Below are positions 1 through 10,674 of a stretch of DNA of 64,000 nucleotides, in pieces. The stretch comes from Symsagittifera roscoffensis (taxonomy: Eukaryota; Xenacoelomorpha; Acoela; Convolutidae). Both the position numbers and the translations under genes were made by a program. The notes under the pieces were generated by a model that saw nothing but the letters and a program-made list of their open reading frames with translations, was not told the DNA's origin and searched no databases. The stretch covers positions 2,146,073 to 2,210,072 of the forward strand of contig NC_087063.1 of NCBI RefSeq assembly GCF_963678635.1, in the 5' to 3' direction. Within the stretch, counting starts at the first letter, position 1, and every line of letters starts with the position of its first letter.

Positions 1-891
1 CAAAACAAGGACTTTTTAGTGATTTGGGAGTGCCCAGATAATCAATTTGGTCGGCCTAAGAAAGTCGACAAAATTTTAATTTTTTTTTGAAAATCCGCCC
101 CCACCCCCTCAAATTTTTCCTAGATCCGCGCCTTGTGGCTTCATTGTTGATGTTCTTGGTGTCGGGAGCAGACTTTTTTTGTTGAGCACGTTTCCAGTTT
201 TTCTGGTTCAGTACCTGGAATGACCACTTCTTGTCGCTAATACCCGGCATGGCTCTTACCACTTCTTGTAACGGCTCATAATCAATTTCTCTGTGCCTCC
301 TCGTAATTTTGGTTTTTGTTTGTTAATGACAGAACCGAGGATACACTGGAAAGGAGCTCTCTCAGGCTTCATCAGTGCGATGTGGCCCATGAGTCATGCT
401 GTTCTTGTTTTGCAGGTTGTCTGGATATCGGGTACTCCAAACTCTTCCAATAGATCTCGTTGTCTTACACGAGGTGTTAAGTTCTTCATTGACTTCAGGC
501 ACCCTTACCGGAATCTATTCAGTAGTTCTGCTTGTGGGCGCGTGAAGAGTTTCCCCTCGGCAACGTAGAGAAACATGTTTGCGATGCATGCTGAAAGGAT
601 CCTGCCCTTTGCGGTGGACTGCAGGTTGGATTTCCAGACCCCTCGTAGGCGACCGAAGATTGCTCCACCTTTGAAGATTGATCTCATCGACTCAAAATAT
701 ACAGCTATGGAGTGTTGTTTGCTCTCTCTAGGTGGCACGTGCATCTATTCGTTCTTCTCTAAGCTATGTTTGCCACCTAAGTCACAATATCTTTTTTTTC
801 AGTATTTGCGTTGCACTTTGCAGGCCGTCGAAGGTGCCTTCAACTGTTGCGGTGTCATCAGCATATTGTTCATTTGTTATTTGGGTCCCTT
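1..891 (-). pseudogene. LINE copy A: 3' part of a decayed non-LTR retrotransposon
   Basis: Read on the minus strand, this segment matches the 3' portion of the longer LINE at 3474-6850: the two are nearly identical from base 1 to about 891 (partner 3474 to about 4322), after which similarity stops abruptly. The minus-strand translation around 744-505 carries the C-terminal connection of a LINE RT (FGRLRGVWKSNL, then KGRILSACI, then AELLNRFR), the equivalent of the usual 'lwk...tKlriy.s.vlstLLYG..tW' block. The stop at 891 is the 5' truncation typical of target-primed reverse transcription. Copy A keeps 39 bp (about 379-417) that copy B lacks. The 3' end runs off the left edge. It is a dead fragment; I see no open frame long enough for activity. 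Confidence 0.75.
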
Positions 892-971
892 GTCAGAACG
901 GGCAGGATCTAGACTACCCCAAAATATACCTTCCAACGAGCACATTATAGAAAATAATCATTATTCTCAGT

Positions 972-1581
972 CATTACGAGACCAAACTGTGCACTGGATA
1001 TGCGCACATTTTTGTGTATGTATGTTTCTGGATTTCAGAGACAAGTCTTTAAACATTTTCAAAAATGTATTTGGATTCAATTTCCAAAAAACTCGTGGAA
1101 TTGCATTTAAATACCTGTAACTTAAGTTTTGTCGGCTCATTTTTTTTTTGCGAATTCGCAACAAGCAACTATTGCTAGTTGTTCTGGATTCCGCAAACTT
1201 AAGTAGATTTTCCAAAATGTAAGTAGAATCCCCAAAATTTAAATGAAATCCGCAAACCTTGTTGTAATTCCACTTACAATTTGCGGATTCCGCTTTCAGT
1301 TACGCTTTCCGCAACAGCTCAATCTAACTACACACATGTCTTATAATTGTTTGTGGATTCCACTAAGTGTTCTGGTTTCCGCAAATACAATTGCGGGTTC
1401 CGCAGTATTGCCTTTTTTCGGAGCAATTTTCAGCGGTAAAAGGTTTTAAGTATTTGTTTGTTGAATCCAATACATCGAAAAAGATCAACAAGCAATATTA
1501 TGGTTTTTGCGACAAAACTGATTTTGTCCTGTTGCGGAACCCGTTTACAATGCACAGAACGCACAGTTTGGCCTCATAATT
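972..1581 (+). mobile_element. MITE with terminal inverted repeats, copy 1
   Basis: This ~610-bp non-coding element starts with CATTACGAGACCAAACTGTG and ends with the inverse (GCACAGTTTGGCCTCATAAT), giving imperfect ~20-bp terminal inverted repeats. The interior is rich in short palindromic motifs related to GCGGATTCCGC (near 1170-1420). A second copy lies inverted at 53465-54047 with perfect 21-bp ends. There is no transposase frame, so it would depend on a partner element. It sits directly right of the end of LINE copy A, about 80 bp away. I could not settle a target duplication. Confidence 0.7.
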
Positions 1582-3156
1582 TTGTTCAATTATCTTGTGA
1601 ATCACAGCTGTTGGCAGTAGTGGGGGTCTGAGCTGCTACCCAAAACTCAGATTTGGGTTGGAGCTCGAGTACCTCAGAGCGGAAATGGTTGCTCATTTGT
1701 ATGGCAAGATATGTACGTCAAGATGTAGAATTCAACCCAGTTGTTGTAATTTCTCATTTTTTATCGGGTGTATGAGTGGAGCTCATTTTCTGAGAAAGTT
1801 CAGGTATCCGGGGAGGAGGGAGACAAGTAGTGAGCTCAATCGAAAAGTTAAAAATCTTGCGCAGTATGTTTGATTTTTTAGTTGATATATTTGCCCGGAT
1901 CAAGATGCCCGGTTATGTTGACTTTCAACGCCAAAAATTTGCAGTTTCTCGATTGAAAGTCCGAGAAACAGCAGAAACGCAAACCTAATCCGAGCACAAG
2001 GTCGACACATACTAAGGTCGAGCATAGTCAAAACAAGGTCAGTTTTGTTCCAGAAGCTGAAAACAAAAGACGAACACCGCCTAAGTTTATAGTAAAAACA
2101 GTTTTCGAAGATTTTAGTCAAGTTTATGTTGGAGACCGAGCGTAAAAAATCTGCTCCGAAAGACATTCGTCGGAAAATTTCAACCATTGTTTTAAGATAT
2201 TTGACTAGAGCGAAACCAAAAGTATAAAAGGGAATTTTTCGAGATCTTAGTTGTCGAGATTTTTGGGCTCTATATATATTTTACCGAAGTTTGCTCGAAT
2301 ATCAGTTTTCAGATTAAGATTTTTAGTCCATATTTGTAATGAAAAAAATTAAAATGGACAACCTCAAATGTGAAGAGTAATTTTTAATGCATTTTGATAC
2401 TGAAACTTTGCATTTCACCGATGCTTTTTATTCGAATTTTGTAACGAAATTAATGGAATATTTCTCCTCGAGGTGGTTTTTTTCTTCAGTCAAATTCCAG
2501 TTTTTTAGCTGGCCAATTTCTAAATTTAGTTGTTTATCATTCAAAAAAAGTTGTTGACATGAGCTTATACTTGAAAAGTTATGAGGGTTAATTTATGAGG
2601 GTTCAAAAATTACCATTTTGGCAAATTTAGAACGTTAACGCGTGAGCGGAGCTTTAACCCGAACTAGAAATCTTTCCAGTTTTTTTGAAGTAAACTTATT
2701 GGCCATGCTTCATTTTTCACTTGGAGGGAAACTTATCACCTTGTACATTATATGGGGTGTGGGTGTTGAATTTCACAAAAAATTTCCCAAAAAAAATCAT
2801 AATTTTTTTATTACAATTTTTTTTTGACAATTGATCGACAATTAGCCGTTATATTTTCAATATCAATTGAGATTGAAAAATTTGAATTTTTCGAATAGGT
2901 TGAATAATTCGAGAAATGAATTATAGGAAGTTGTTTGAGGCAACCATTACAACAGTGGCAGCAGATCTTCTCAATCTTTTTCAGGGTGCAAGTTAAGCTC
3001 ACTCTGGTTGTTTTTCCGTAATTTAAGCTGCGTTGGTTGTGGTGTTAAGTCGTTTTAAGTGGTGTCGTTAGTGTCGGTTAGCGGCGCTTTTCGTCTGCTT
3101 CTTGTCCGCGTTTTGATGATAGATGTTCAGTCAGGCTTGTTTCTTTCATCGATGGT
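1582..3156. other. AT-rich spacer without a recognised gene
   Basis: I see no coding signal here. A stretch at about 2570-2705 (motif 'gtgagcggagctttaacccg') is a diverged copy of the sequence at about 49330-49475, so at least part is interspersed repeat. Confidence 0.5.
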
Positions 3157-3312
3157 TCACTGAGTTATGCCATGTACTGCATTTATGTGCTTTTTGCACC
3201 TTGAGAGGGTACTGTAGGGAGTGCCGCATGCCCGACATTCAAAGCCCTTGGGCCCAGTTATCCTAATCAGACCCTGCTCTTCCCCTTGAGGTGTCTTCTG
3301 TGTGGCTTTCAG
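3157..3312 (-). pseudogene. C2H2 zinc-finger fragment
   Basis: A ~50-codon open stretch on the minus strand ends at a TGA at 3157-3159 and contains one C2H2 finger (C-x2-C-x12-H-x4-H: FECRAC, then SRCKKH, then VHG). The frame runs into it from about 3312. It lies downstream (minus-strand sense) of LINE copy B, and some metazoan LINE ORF2 proteins end with a finger of this kind, so it may be a detached part of the LINE. It could equally be a fragment of another element. No start codon or complete gene is visible. Confidence 0.4.
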
Positions 3313-3319
3313 TAGCGAA

Positions 3320-3473
3320 CTTAGGGGGGACGCCTCTTCCCCTCAGGGATTCGGCCCGTGCCGACCCAAAGGTATCCATTTTTGGCTGACTGACCTTAAA
3401 ATTTGTCTAAAGGTGCCTTCGGATGTTTGGCCTGTTTTTGAAAAATTTGCCTGCGGAATGGAAAGTTTTACCA
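3320..3473. repeat. Dispersed repeat shared with 62.0-62.3 kb
   Basis: The sequence 'gacgcct...gattcg...gacccaaaggtatccattt...gctgactgacc' recurs in diverged form at about 62065-62290 ('gacccaaaggatcccattt...gacagacggacc', 'gcgccttcgg'). In both places it abuts 'caaggtcttt', the sequence that begins the homology to the LINE copies, so it probably belongs to the LINE 3' UTR or to a repeat inserted next to it. Confidence 0.55.
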
Positions 3474-3512
3474 AAACAAGGTCTTTTTAGTGGTTTGGGA
3501 GTACCCAGATAA

Positions 3513-4322
3513 TCAATTTGGTCGGCCTAAAAAAGTCGACAAAATTTTAATTTTTTTTTTGAAAATCCGCCCCCACCCCCTCAAATTTTTCCTAGATCCG
3601 CGCCTTGTGGCTTCATTGTTGATGTTCTTGGTGTCGGGAGCAGAGTTTTTTTGTTGAGCACGTTTCCAGTTTTTCTGGTTCTGTACCTGGAATGACCACT
3701 TCTTGGTGCTAATACCCGGCATGGCTCTTACCACTTCTTGTAACGGCTCATAATCAATTTCTCTGTGCCTCCTCGTAATTTTGGTTTTTGTTTGTTAATG
3801 ACCGAACCGAGGATACACTGGAAAGGAGCTCTCTCAGGCTTCATCAGTGCGATCTGGATATCGGGTACTCCAAACTCTTCCAATAGATCTCGTTGTCTTA
3901 CACTAGGTGTTAAGTTCTTCATTGACTTCAGGCACCCTTACCGGAATCTATTCAGTAGTTCTGCTTGTGGGCGCGTGAAGAGTTTCCCCTCGGCAACGTA
4001 GAGAAACATGTTTGCGATGCATGCTGAAAGGATCCTGCCCTTTGCGGTGGACTGCAGGTTGGATTTCCAGACCCCTCGTAGGCGACCGAAGATTGCTCCA
4101 CCTTTGAAGATTGATCTCATCGACTCAAATTATACAGCTATGGATGGTTGTTTGCTCTCTCTAGGTGGCACGTGCATCTATTCGTTCTTCTCTAAGCTAT
4201 GTTTGCCACCTAAGTCACAATATCTTTTTTTTCAGTATTTGCGTTGCACTTTGCAGGCCGTCGAAGGTGCCTTCAACTGTTGCGGTGTCATCAGCATATT
4301 GTTCATTTGTTATTTGGGTCCC
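3513..4322 (-). pseudogene. C-terminal region of LINE copy B
   Basis: This is the copy B counterpart of copy A. Minus-strand pieces include KGRILSACIANM...AELLNRFR (about 4120-3938), then RQRDLLEEFGVPDI...LRGG...SRYKKW (about 3922-3728), resembling the post-RT block 'r..vl......si......lrW.GHv.Rm...R.pk...G.R..g.p..r'. A Lys/Arg-rich tail follows (KNWKRAQQK). Relative to copy A it lacks 39 bp (13 codons) after position 3853. The function of this post-RT region is unknown. Confidence 0.6.
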
Positions 4323-4339
4323 AGTGACTGAGTTCAGAG

Positions 4340-5240
4340 CTGTCATTTTGCTTCGCTGTCATAATGCGAGATCAGGTTTGTCTTTAATGATGCCTCCTCT
4401 TTTGCTATCACCGAGTTCTGTTTTACAGCGGTCTTTCCACAGTCGCATGAGGAACCAGAAGTAGAAGTTCTAAGGCGTTGATGCCGAGCAGCAACCTTGT
4501 CGCACGACAGTCGACATTGAGAATCTGTACCCAAGTGCCACAGCGATATAGCATTTCGAAGTTGAGAGCCCGATCGGAGGAGTCGGATACTTTCTGCAGC
4601 TCGACAAAGAGAATGTGAAACGCATCGCCCTGGTTATCCTCAGTTGGGAATGTGCCTTCGAACTTTTTAATGGGTCGCCCCAAGACAATGGTGCAGTCCA
4701 TTGTTCCGAGATAATTGCGGAAGCCGTAATGCTTCTCGTCCACAGTTGTTCTCCGGTATCATGTAGTGTAACGTTTAGGAAAAGGCTCACAGCATTGGAC
4801 ATCAGTTCAATTGATACAATTCTTCGCCAGTTGTCCAGCATATTAAAGTCTCCTTTGCTCTTATATAAATCCATCAGTACCGATTCGAGCCGTCGCACTG
4901 GTATTTCCATCATTGTTTTTATCATTTTTCTACATATCACTCTGTGTTTGTGCAGGATTTCCGCTACCAGTGGTTTGTCCTTGATGCACTCCGCAGTAAC
5001 GCTTAATATGCCGCTGGCCTTGTTGTTCTTGACTGTTTTAATTGCTTTTGCTGACTCGCCTATTGCCGGTGCGGTCCATTCAACAACGGTAATTTGGTCG
5101 ATAGCTCTGATAGGACTTTTTTTGTCGATGATTCTTGATCTATTGGGGATGTCTTTAAAATGCATCGTTCTTTTTCCGACTTCCAGTCCTTCTTTCAAGG
5201 GGAGGGCTCGAGACCGAACACTTCTGGACGGGTACACCTT
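4340..5240 (-). pseudogene. Reverse transcriptase domain of LINE copy B (broken)
   Basis: Minus-strand translation from about 5237 downward gives AIKTVKNNKASGIL...AECIK (the usual 'ai..lk..KapG.dgi.aE..k'), then NMLDNWRRIVSIELMSN ('NYRPIsll....k'). After a frameshift near 4740 it gives EKHYGFR...TMDCTIVL and HILFVELQKVSDSSDR ('FvDl.kAFDsvdr', the first catalytic block). The YxDD block is not visible, and the first aspartate is replaced by glutamate (VEL for VDL). The domain therefore looks catalytically dead. It continues into the C-terminal region at 4322-3474. Confidence 0.65.
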
Positions 5241-5949
5241 GTCGAGGGAGCTTATGGTGTTTTAGAGTGAGTGGGTATCTTCCTTGTCTTCCATTGCCTG
5301 GATTTCTTAAGTCTTTTCCTCCCACAAATCTTCCTCCATTCACTGCATGCGTGCCCCATCTCGAAGGATGCTCTTTGGTGGGATTGATATCTTCCCGATT
5401 TTTTTGTTCGGTTATGTTCTCTGGACGCCCCTTGTCTGAATTCCGATAGATATCTAATTTCGGTCTGAGTTTCAGACATCCATGTTCGTGTCTCTGAGTG
5501 TAGAAGTGCTATTTTGGATTCCGCATAGTCGCGGATGATCTTTGTCATCATCTGAATCAATGGCATTTCAGGCATGATAGTCATTCTTTCGGTGACATCC
5601 ATTGCGTACTTCTTCTACATTTCTTGGTTTTTGAGTGCGTTTCATTTCTTATGCCTCTTAATTAGGTGTTCTTCAATTTTGGAGCAATCTGGTTGAGAGC
5701 GCTGTCAGTGCACTCTTGCGGTCCGCTGTGCGCGAATTTTTTTCGCTCCGCCGCATAAGTTGTATTGGGCGTCTCCGAATTGCGTTGAAACGAGGGAGCA
5801 TTCGGATTCAGTTTCTATGTCAGGCATTGCTGTTGCGGACATTTCTTGCATGAGCTTGTTTTACCAAAGACAAGTCTAGTATTCCCGTTGCCTGTCTTCC
5901 ATCGGGGGTGGAACTAAGTTGCTGTTTTTCGTAGGGTTGATCTCTAGAA

Positions 5950-6800
5950 AGTGTGGCTCATTCTGAAACCTTCACCGTGGCAGAACAAGATCACACTGTC
6001 CACCATGTGGATGCGGCGTGATCCTTGAAGACCAAACTGTCCCAAACTGGGGGCTTCTTCTTCCTATCCATATGAACTGTTGGTCAGGGTTGTTTCGAAG
6101 GAGTTTGCTCAGCCCTTCATATAACTGTTTGACATTCTTTTCCGGTGTCTTGGATGTTTGCGCATTCGCGGAGGTGATTTGCATTTCCCTGTCCTTTTCT
6201 GCATCTTTGATGGTGACTTTTAATGCTCACCCGATCTCCTTGGATTCTATGCGACTGCCTGCTTGCGCCCATGCCTCTGCTCCAGGAGGGGAGAGTAGGA
6301 TGCCAACACCTCTGTGTTTCCCTTCCTTCCCTTTACATTTGTGGTGGAAGAATTTCCATCCGTTCCCGGGTCCAGTATGCCGGTACCCTCAAGTCGGGTT
6401 TCACTGACCGCTAGTGCATTTAGGCCATACTCTGCTGCGCCGTGTTTCAGATTTTGCAGCATCTCGTTTGTTTCTTCATTCATGGACCTCACGTTTGCTT
6501 TCCTCCTGGAAAGCCCGTATAGCCGATGCGTTTCTCCTTTGATGGAATGAGTTTAATCGCAGGAGACGGTTTATCGATCTGTTTCTGTCCTTTGCCGCGG
6601 TAGGGTTCAGTCGAGAGGGGCTGCCACCCATGACTGGCCTGGACTTCTGTTGTTCTGTAGCTACGAGGGCGATGAGGTCGGAGAGGCGACTGTGTGGGCG
6701 CATTGCCACCGTTCTTCAAGCCCTTAGCCGCTGCCTTTGTTTCCGCTGCCATCCAGGTGGACGACGGGGAAAAGTCCTGCGTCGTTGCCACCACCAACCG
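5950..6800 (-). pseudogene. APE endonuclease domain of LINE copy B (broken)
   Basis: The endonuclease of such LINEs nicks the target to prime reverse transcription. The minus-strand translation near 6492-6247 gives AAEYGLNALAVSETRLEGTG, the conserved APE block 'l..y..dil.lsEtrl.g.G', where the glutamate is a metal ligand. Further on (about 6184-5972) there is a weak equivalent of the 'GDFNA' block: EKNVKQLYEGLSKLL followed by FIWIGRRSPQFG, in which GDFNA is not preserved. The pieces lie in different frames, so the domain is decayed and probably inactive. Confidence 0.65.
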
Positions 6801-6850
6801 CCGCCCGCCGCCCGCGTTGCGGATGCCGCCCTCGCATTAAGGGACTGTGT

Positions 6851-7798
6851 AACTGATTTATAAGGTTATAACGTTAAGCTGTAGAATTTGACTACATAAA
6901 ACATCAGATAATCATAGAAAAAACGGTTGCATGTCTCAAATTTTCTATATACTTATGGCTATTTCACCGATTTACTCACCAGTGTCTTTTTCAAATTGAT
7001 ATTTTTCTTTGCAGTGCTCGTACATGCGTTAGTAGGCGCGCATAAAAATTGTTCAATTTACAAGCACCTTTGATTTTCATCTCAAAAATTATAGGATGAA
7101 CGGTTGACGTACAAACTCATTTTCGATTATGAAACAAAGAATTGCACAGTTATAAATTAACTTATCCATAAATGTTTATGATAATGAAACAGGTTTTACA
7201 ATTGTGAGTTTTTTTTTATTGTTTTCAATGAACGTTATTTTTTCGCCTTAGGGTCGTGTTTTCTACATTTTCAAAAAAATATATATCATAATGTGTTTAC
7301 GCTCAAATTAGACTTTTTTGAGTTTTACGCGCATTTTTTTATTATCGAGTGATACATTTCTTAGTTAAAAAAACGGCAAATAAAAAACGAAAGGATAAAT
7401 TTTGAGCCCAATAAATTAGAAACTATGACAAATAAATTTTTCTTCCAAATTGTAACGGTTTCTAAGACGGATTAATTCCGCGTCAATAATGCTAATTATG
7501 TCGCGCGCTCATTGTCCCAAAATGGCTAAGTATCTTTCAAATCATTAAACAGAGAACTATTTCAATTTTTGAGATCAAGACAACAAAACACTTCGGTTGA
7601 TTTGAAAACATTCCGTCCAAATGGACCGTTAAAAAGAAAATTGTCTGAAAAAAATTGTGTGTTTGACAGTGTGTGCGTGCGCACGCGCGTGTGTATGTGT
7701 GTGTTTGTCTGTGACCTTAAGTTCTGTTTGTTCTCTAAAGAAAATCACACACTCTGTGAAAGCTTACGTACATCTTCACATGACAGAGTGAGAGCATT
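6851..7798. other. AT-rich spacer with a short TG microsatellite
   Basis: No coding signal was recognised. A TG/CG dinucleotide-rich tract lies at about 7668-7712. The last four bases (CATT, 7795-7798) are the left target duplication of the small LTR element. Confidence 0.5.
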
Positions 7799-8208
7799 TG
7801 GAACCTGATCTAAACTACATTTTATGATTGGATAAATTAGATATTTCACCACTGTAAAGTATTTAATATTAACCAATCATGATCCATCTAACTAACAACC
7901 CACTTATTTGTAAGTGCTGAAATTACTTGTAATTTCAGCACCAGAGAGATTTGAATTTAACTTAGAAATTAGTTGCCTCTCCAAGAGAACTTCAGCAGCC
8001 GCAATAAACCAGTATACCCTAGATCTATTGAGCCTAGCAGAGACTAGTTAAACAACCTGAGACTAGATAGTATAAGAGTAAGATTAGGATCGGTATTAGA
8101 CTAAGAAGTTGCACGAATCTATCCGGCCGAAAATAAGATAGCGTGACGAGCAGACGGTGTACCCTATCCGAAATTACTCTATGAGTTAACCATATCGGTT
8201 ATAACTCA
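7799..8208 (+). repeat. 5' LTR of the small element
   Basis: This is a 410-bp direct repeat with TG...CA ends. It includes a perfect 13-bp-arm hairpin at 7914-7941 (GTGCTGAAATTAC, TT, GTAATTTCAGCAC) overlapping a second small hairpin (CACTTA...TAAGTG, from about 7902). Transcription start and poly(A) site are not assigned. Confidence 0.88.
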
Positions 8209-8210
8209 TC

Positions 8211-8216
8211 TGGTGC
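8211..8216 (+). other. Short primer-binding-site remnant
   Basis: Two bases after the LTR lies TGGTGC, complementary to a tRNA 3' CCA end. The giant element has TGGTGCGACC at the same place. The match to that sequence stops after six bases, at the point where envelope coding begins, so the site appears cut by the deletion that removed gag-pol. Confidence 0.5.
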
Positions 8217-10527
8217 AAAAAAACACTACACAAATATGCAATAAATCAAGTATCACAATGCGAAACAGAACCACAAGCTATAGAAACTACAAACGTCATA
8301 GCGACACTTTATTCAAAAGCCCGAGCAACAACAGTTATAGGATATAAATTCACAGCAACATTTTCTGAAAAGAAAGTACATTGTTCACAAGTTTCAAATG
8401 GAAATAAAAACCGAATTGACCACGAATCATTCTACCAGAGCAATATCGAACGACTTTTACATCTCAACCCCGAAGATTGTAAAAACGAGTTACTCAGACT
8501 AAATATCACAAGAAATAAAAACACAGATAGAAAGTTAGTAAATTTCCAAGTTTTTTCAGATTCTGTACATCAAGCAGAACTTGAAAAATATCAAGGACAT
8601 ATAAAATTTGATGAAAAATACCCATACAACGGCGCACACGGAAGATTAACTTATGACACACATGATAAACACTGGATACCACATATTGGTATAAATAACC
8701 CATCAAACTGCAAAGCAGACACAAAAAATAAAGGATACCAAGAAATAATGTTTTTCGATTGGAAAATACAACTCGAAAAAATACAACTCACACGCAATTT
8801 ATCAGACAACACAATGATCTATCAAGGAATTAGATTACCTTGTAAAAACGACCAAGGCTATTGTGACCCTACAACACGAACACAAGCAACAATTGTTTGG
8901 TTCCCCGAAGACACATGTACAACATTTCAAGTAGCAAAAATACACGCTCGTATGATAAAATTTCACGAAAAATATTTTATACAGTCAATCCCATATGAAC
9001 AAGTAAACCCATCACGAAAACAAAGTTCTAATTTTAGAAACATACACAATATAGAAAATAAATTGACACGTTTTCAGATATATCAAGAAACAGAACTTGC
9101 ATGTAAATACAGAAACCCACTTCACAAAACACAATACTCCGAAATATTAGTTGAATACGAAAAAGGATTCGACATGACCACTGGAAAAGTAAAAATCGAC
9201 CCATACGCCACAGGTCATCCCATAAACGAAGGAACATCATATATACCAGTTAATTTTCAAAAAAGTAAAGGTCAACCCGGTGGACATCTCAAGCCCCATG
9301 ACACTAGAAGCACACGTTTACAAGAGCTATCACTAATGAATACTACATATTTCGGTAATATCCACTATGATATTCACCTAGATATGAAATTAGATTACAC
9401 AATTAGCCGCATTTTTCAAGAAATGTCACTCTCTGAATTAGAAACACTTTACCAACTATGCGAATTAGAAAGGACACAAATCCTACAATCACTTGCACTA
9501 GCAGTATTAAAAAAATCCCTACGCAGGATATTTACTATCAGGAAATAGATCAAATTTTTTAGACTATGAAGGAAACATTTTATGGTTTTATACCTGTACC
9601 AAAAAAGTATCACCACTCTATGTTTTTGAAGATAAACGATGCTATAAAAGAATACCTATCTTTTATAAGAATAAAGTACATTTCGTTGACACACTTTCAA
9701 GACGAACCTATTTCTGGGATACCGCAGTCCCATGTGGATCAGAAAATAGCCACAATGTAGTACAACTGAACCCTGATGAAGATAAATATTACCTTCTTAC
9801 CCCATATCCCACATTAATGCAATCACTCAAAAAATTTTCACCTGAAAGCATTAGAGCTATTGCTCGAAACCCAAATATTGACCTACAATCAATTGGAATA
9901 TATTCAAAATCCGATATCCAACATCACATTAGAACACAACAATTCCAAGAATTATTAACACAAATGGACACTATACAAAGACAATCAATTGACCAAAACT
10001 TACGCAAACTTGCCGAAACCGCAGGATTTGCAGATATTTATACACAAGACTATAGCGGATATTTTAAAGACATTAAAGACTACATATATCTAAACGGTGA
10101 AAAATACCGACCATAAGATATCTCACCTATAAATATTTTTAGCTTTGTTACACTAAAAAATGAAATTCTCGATTTTCTAGGATGGCCCTACTACATCTTA
10201 GAAAAATTGACCATTTTATATGCAATGTTTAACTTTATAGGATTTCTTTTTTCGCTTTTAAAAGGAATCTATAATACATGCGCTATACACACACAAGTAA
10301 ATAGACAAGCAAGTGTAGCACGCATACTATTTGCAGGATTTTTTGGAATTTTTTCATCATCAATAAACAAAATTCTCTTAGACGCACAAATAAAAGAATA
10401 TAACACAAAAATAGCAACAAGACAGAACACATACGATGAAGAACATAACAATCTAGACATAACGCCTACAGCACCACAGTTACCACCCCTACCACATAAC
10501 CATCCATTATCACTAGTCCACAAATAA
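8214..10527 (+). pseudogene. Envelope-like glycoprotein gene, 5'-truncated and broken
   Basis: This encodes a homologue of the envelope-like protein of the giant element (38700-41171). Shared landmarks in order are YAINQV (versus YALNQV), GFDMTTGK (versus GFDMNTGK), KLDY, CELERTQIL, GNRS, KKVSPL and RIPIF, then a hydrophobic C-terminal region (about 10160-10260). The signal peptide and first ~75 residues are absent; coding begins directly after the primer-site remnant. There is one frameshift near 9510 in a run of seven A, then an in-frame TAA at 10114-10116, so no full protein can be made. A third frame stays open to a TGA at 10676 and may be the displaced cytoplasmic tail. The role would be membrane fusion/cell entry of a retrovirus-like particle. 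Confidence 0.7.
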
Positions 10528-10674
10528 TCAAAATTTTAGACCAACCATATCACAAAGTCCCATTCAACATATAATGACACACCATTCACTAGATGAAAAT
10601 ACATATGAACAGATTATAGAACAACCCCATACCACCGCTTTTCAGTCTCAAAATAATAATTTTTTTAGCCCACG

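Larger units (their letters stand above)
3474..6850 (-). mobile_element. LINE copy B: long decayed APE-type non-LTR retrotransposon
   Basis: This ~3.4-kb minus-strand element is set off from its AT-rich surroundings by a clearly higher G+C content that ends near 6850. In minus-strand order it holds an APE-like endonuclease region (about 6800-5950), a reverse transcriptase region (about 5240-4340) and a C-terminal region shared with copy A (about 4322-3474). Reading frames are broken by several frameshifts and stops, so it cannot be autonomous. The RTE/CR1-like layout (endonuclease, RT, no RNase H seen) is inferred from motif order. The 5' boundary is judged only from the composition change. 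Confidence 0.75.

Noticed and set aside
575-1120. 181-codon plus-strand frame
   Set aside because: It runs across the end of LINE copy A (whose real sense is minus) into the MITE; the protein has no coherent motif.
4615-5265. 216-codon plus-strand frame
   Set aside because: It is antisense to the LINE RT domain, which has recognisable RT blocks on the minus strand.
10269-10523. 84-codon minus-strand frame
   Set aside because: It is antisense to the hydrophobic C-terminal part of the envelope-like gene, which is supported by homology to the giant element's envelope.
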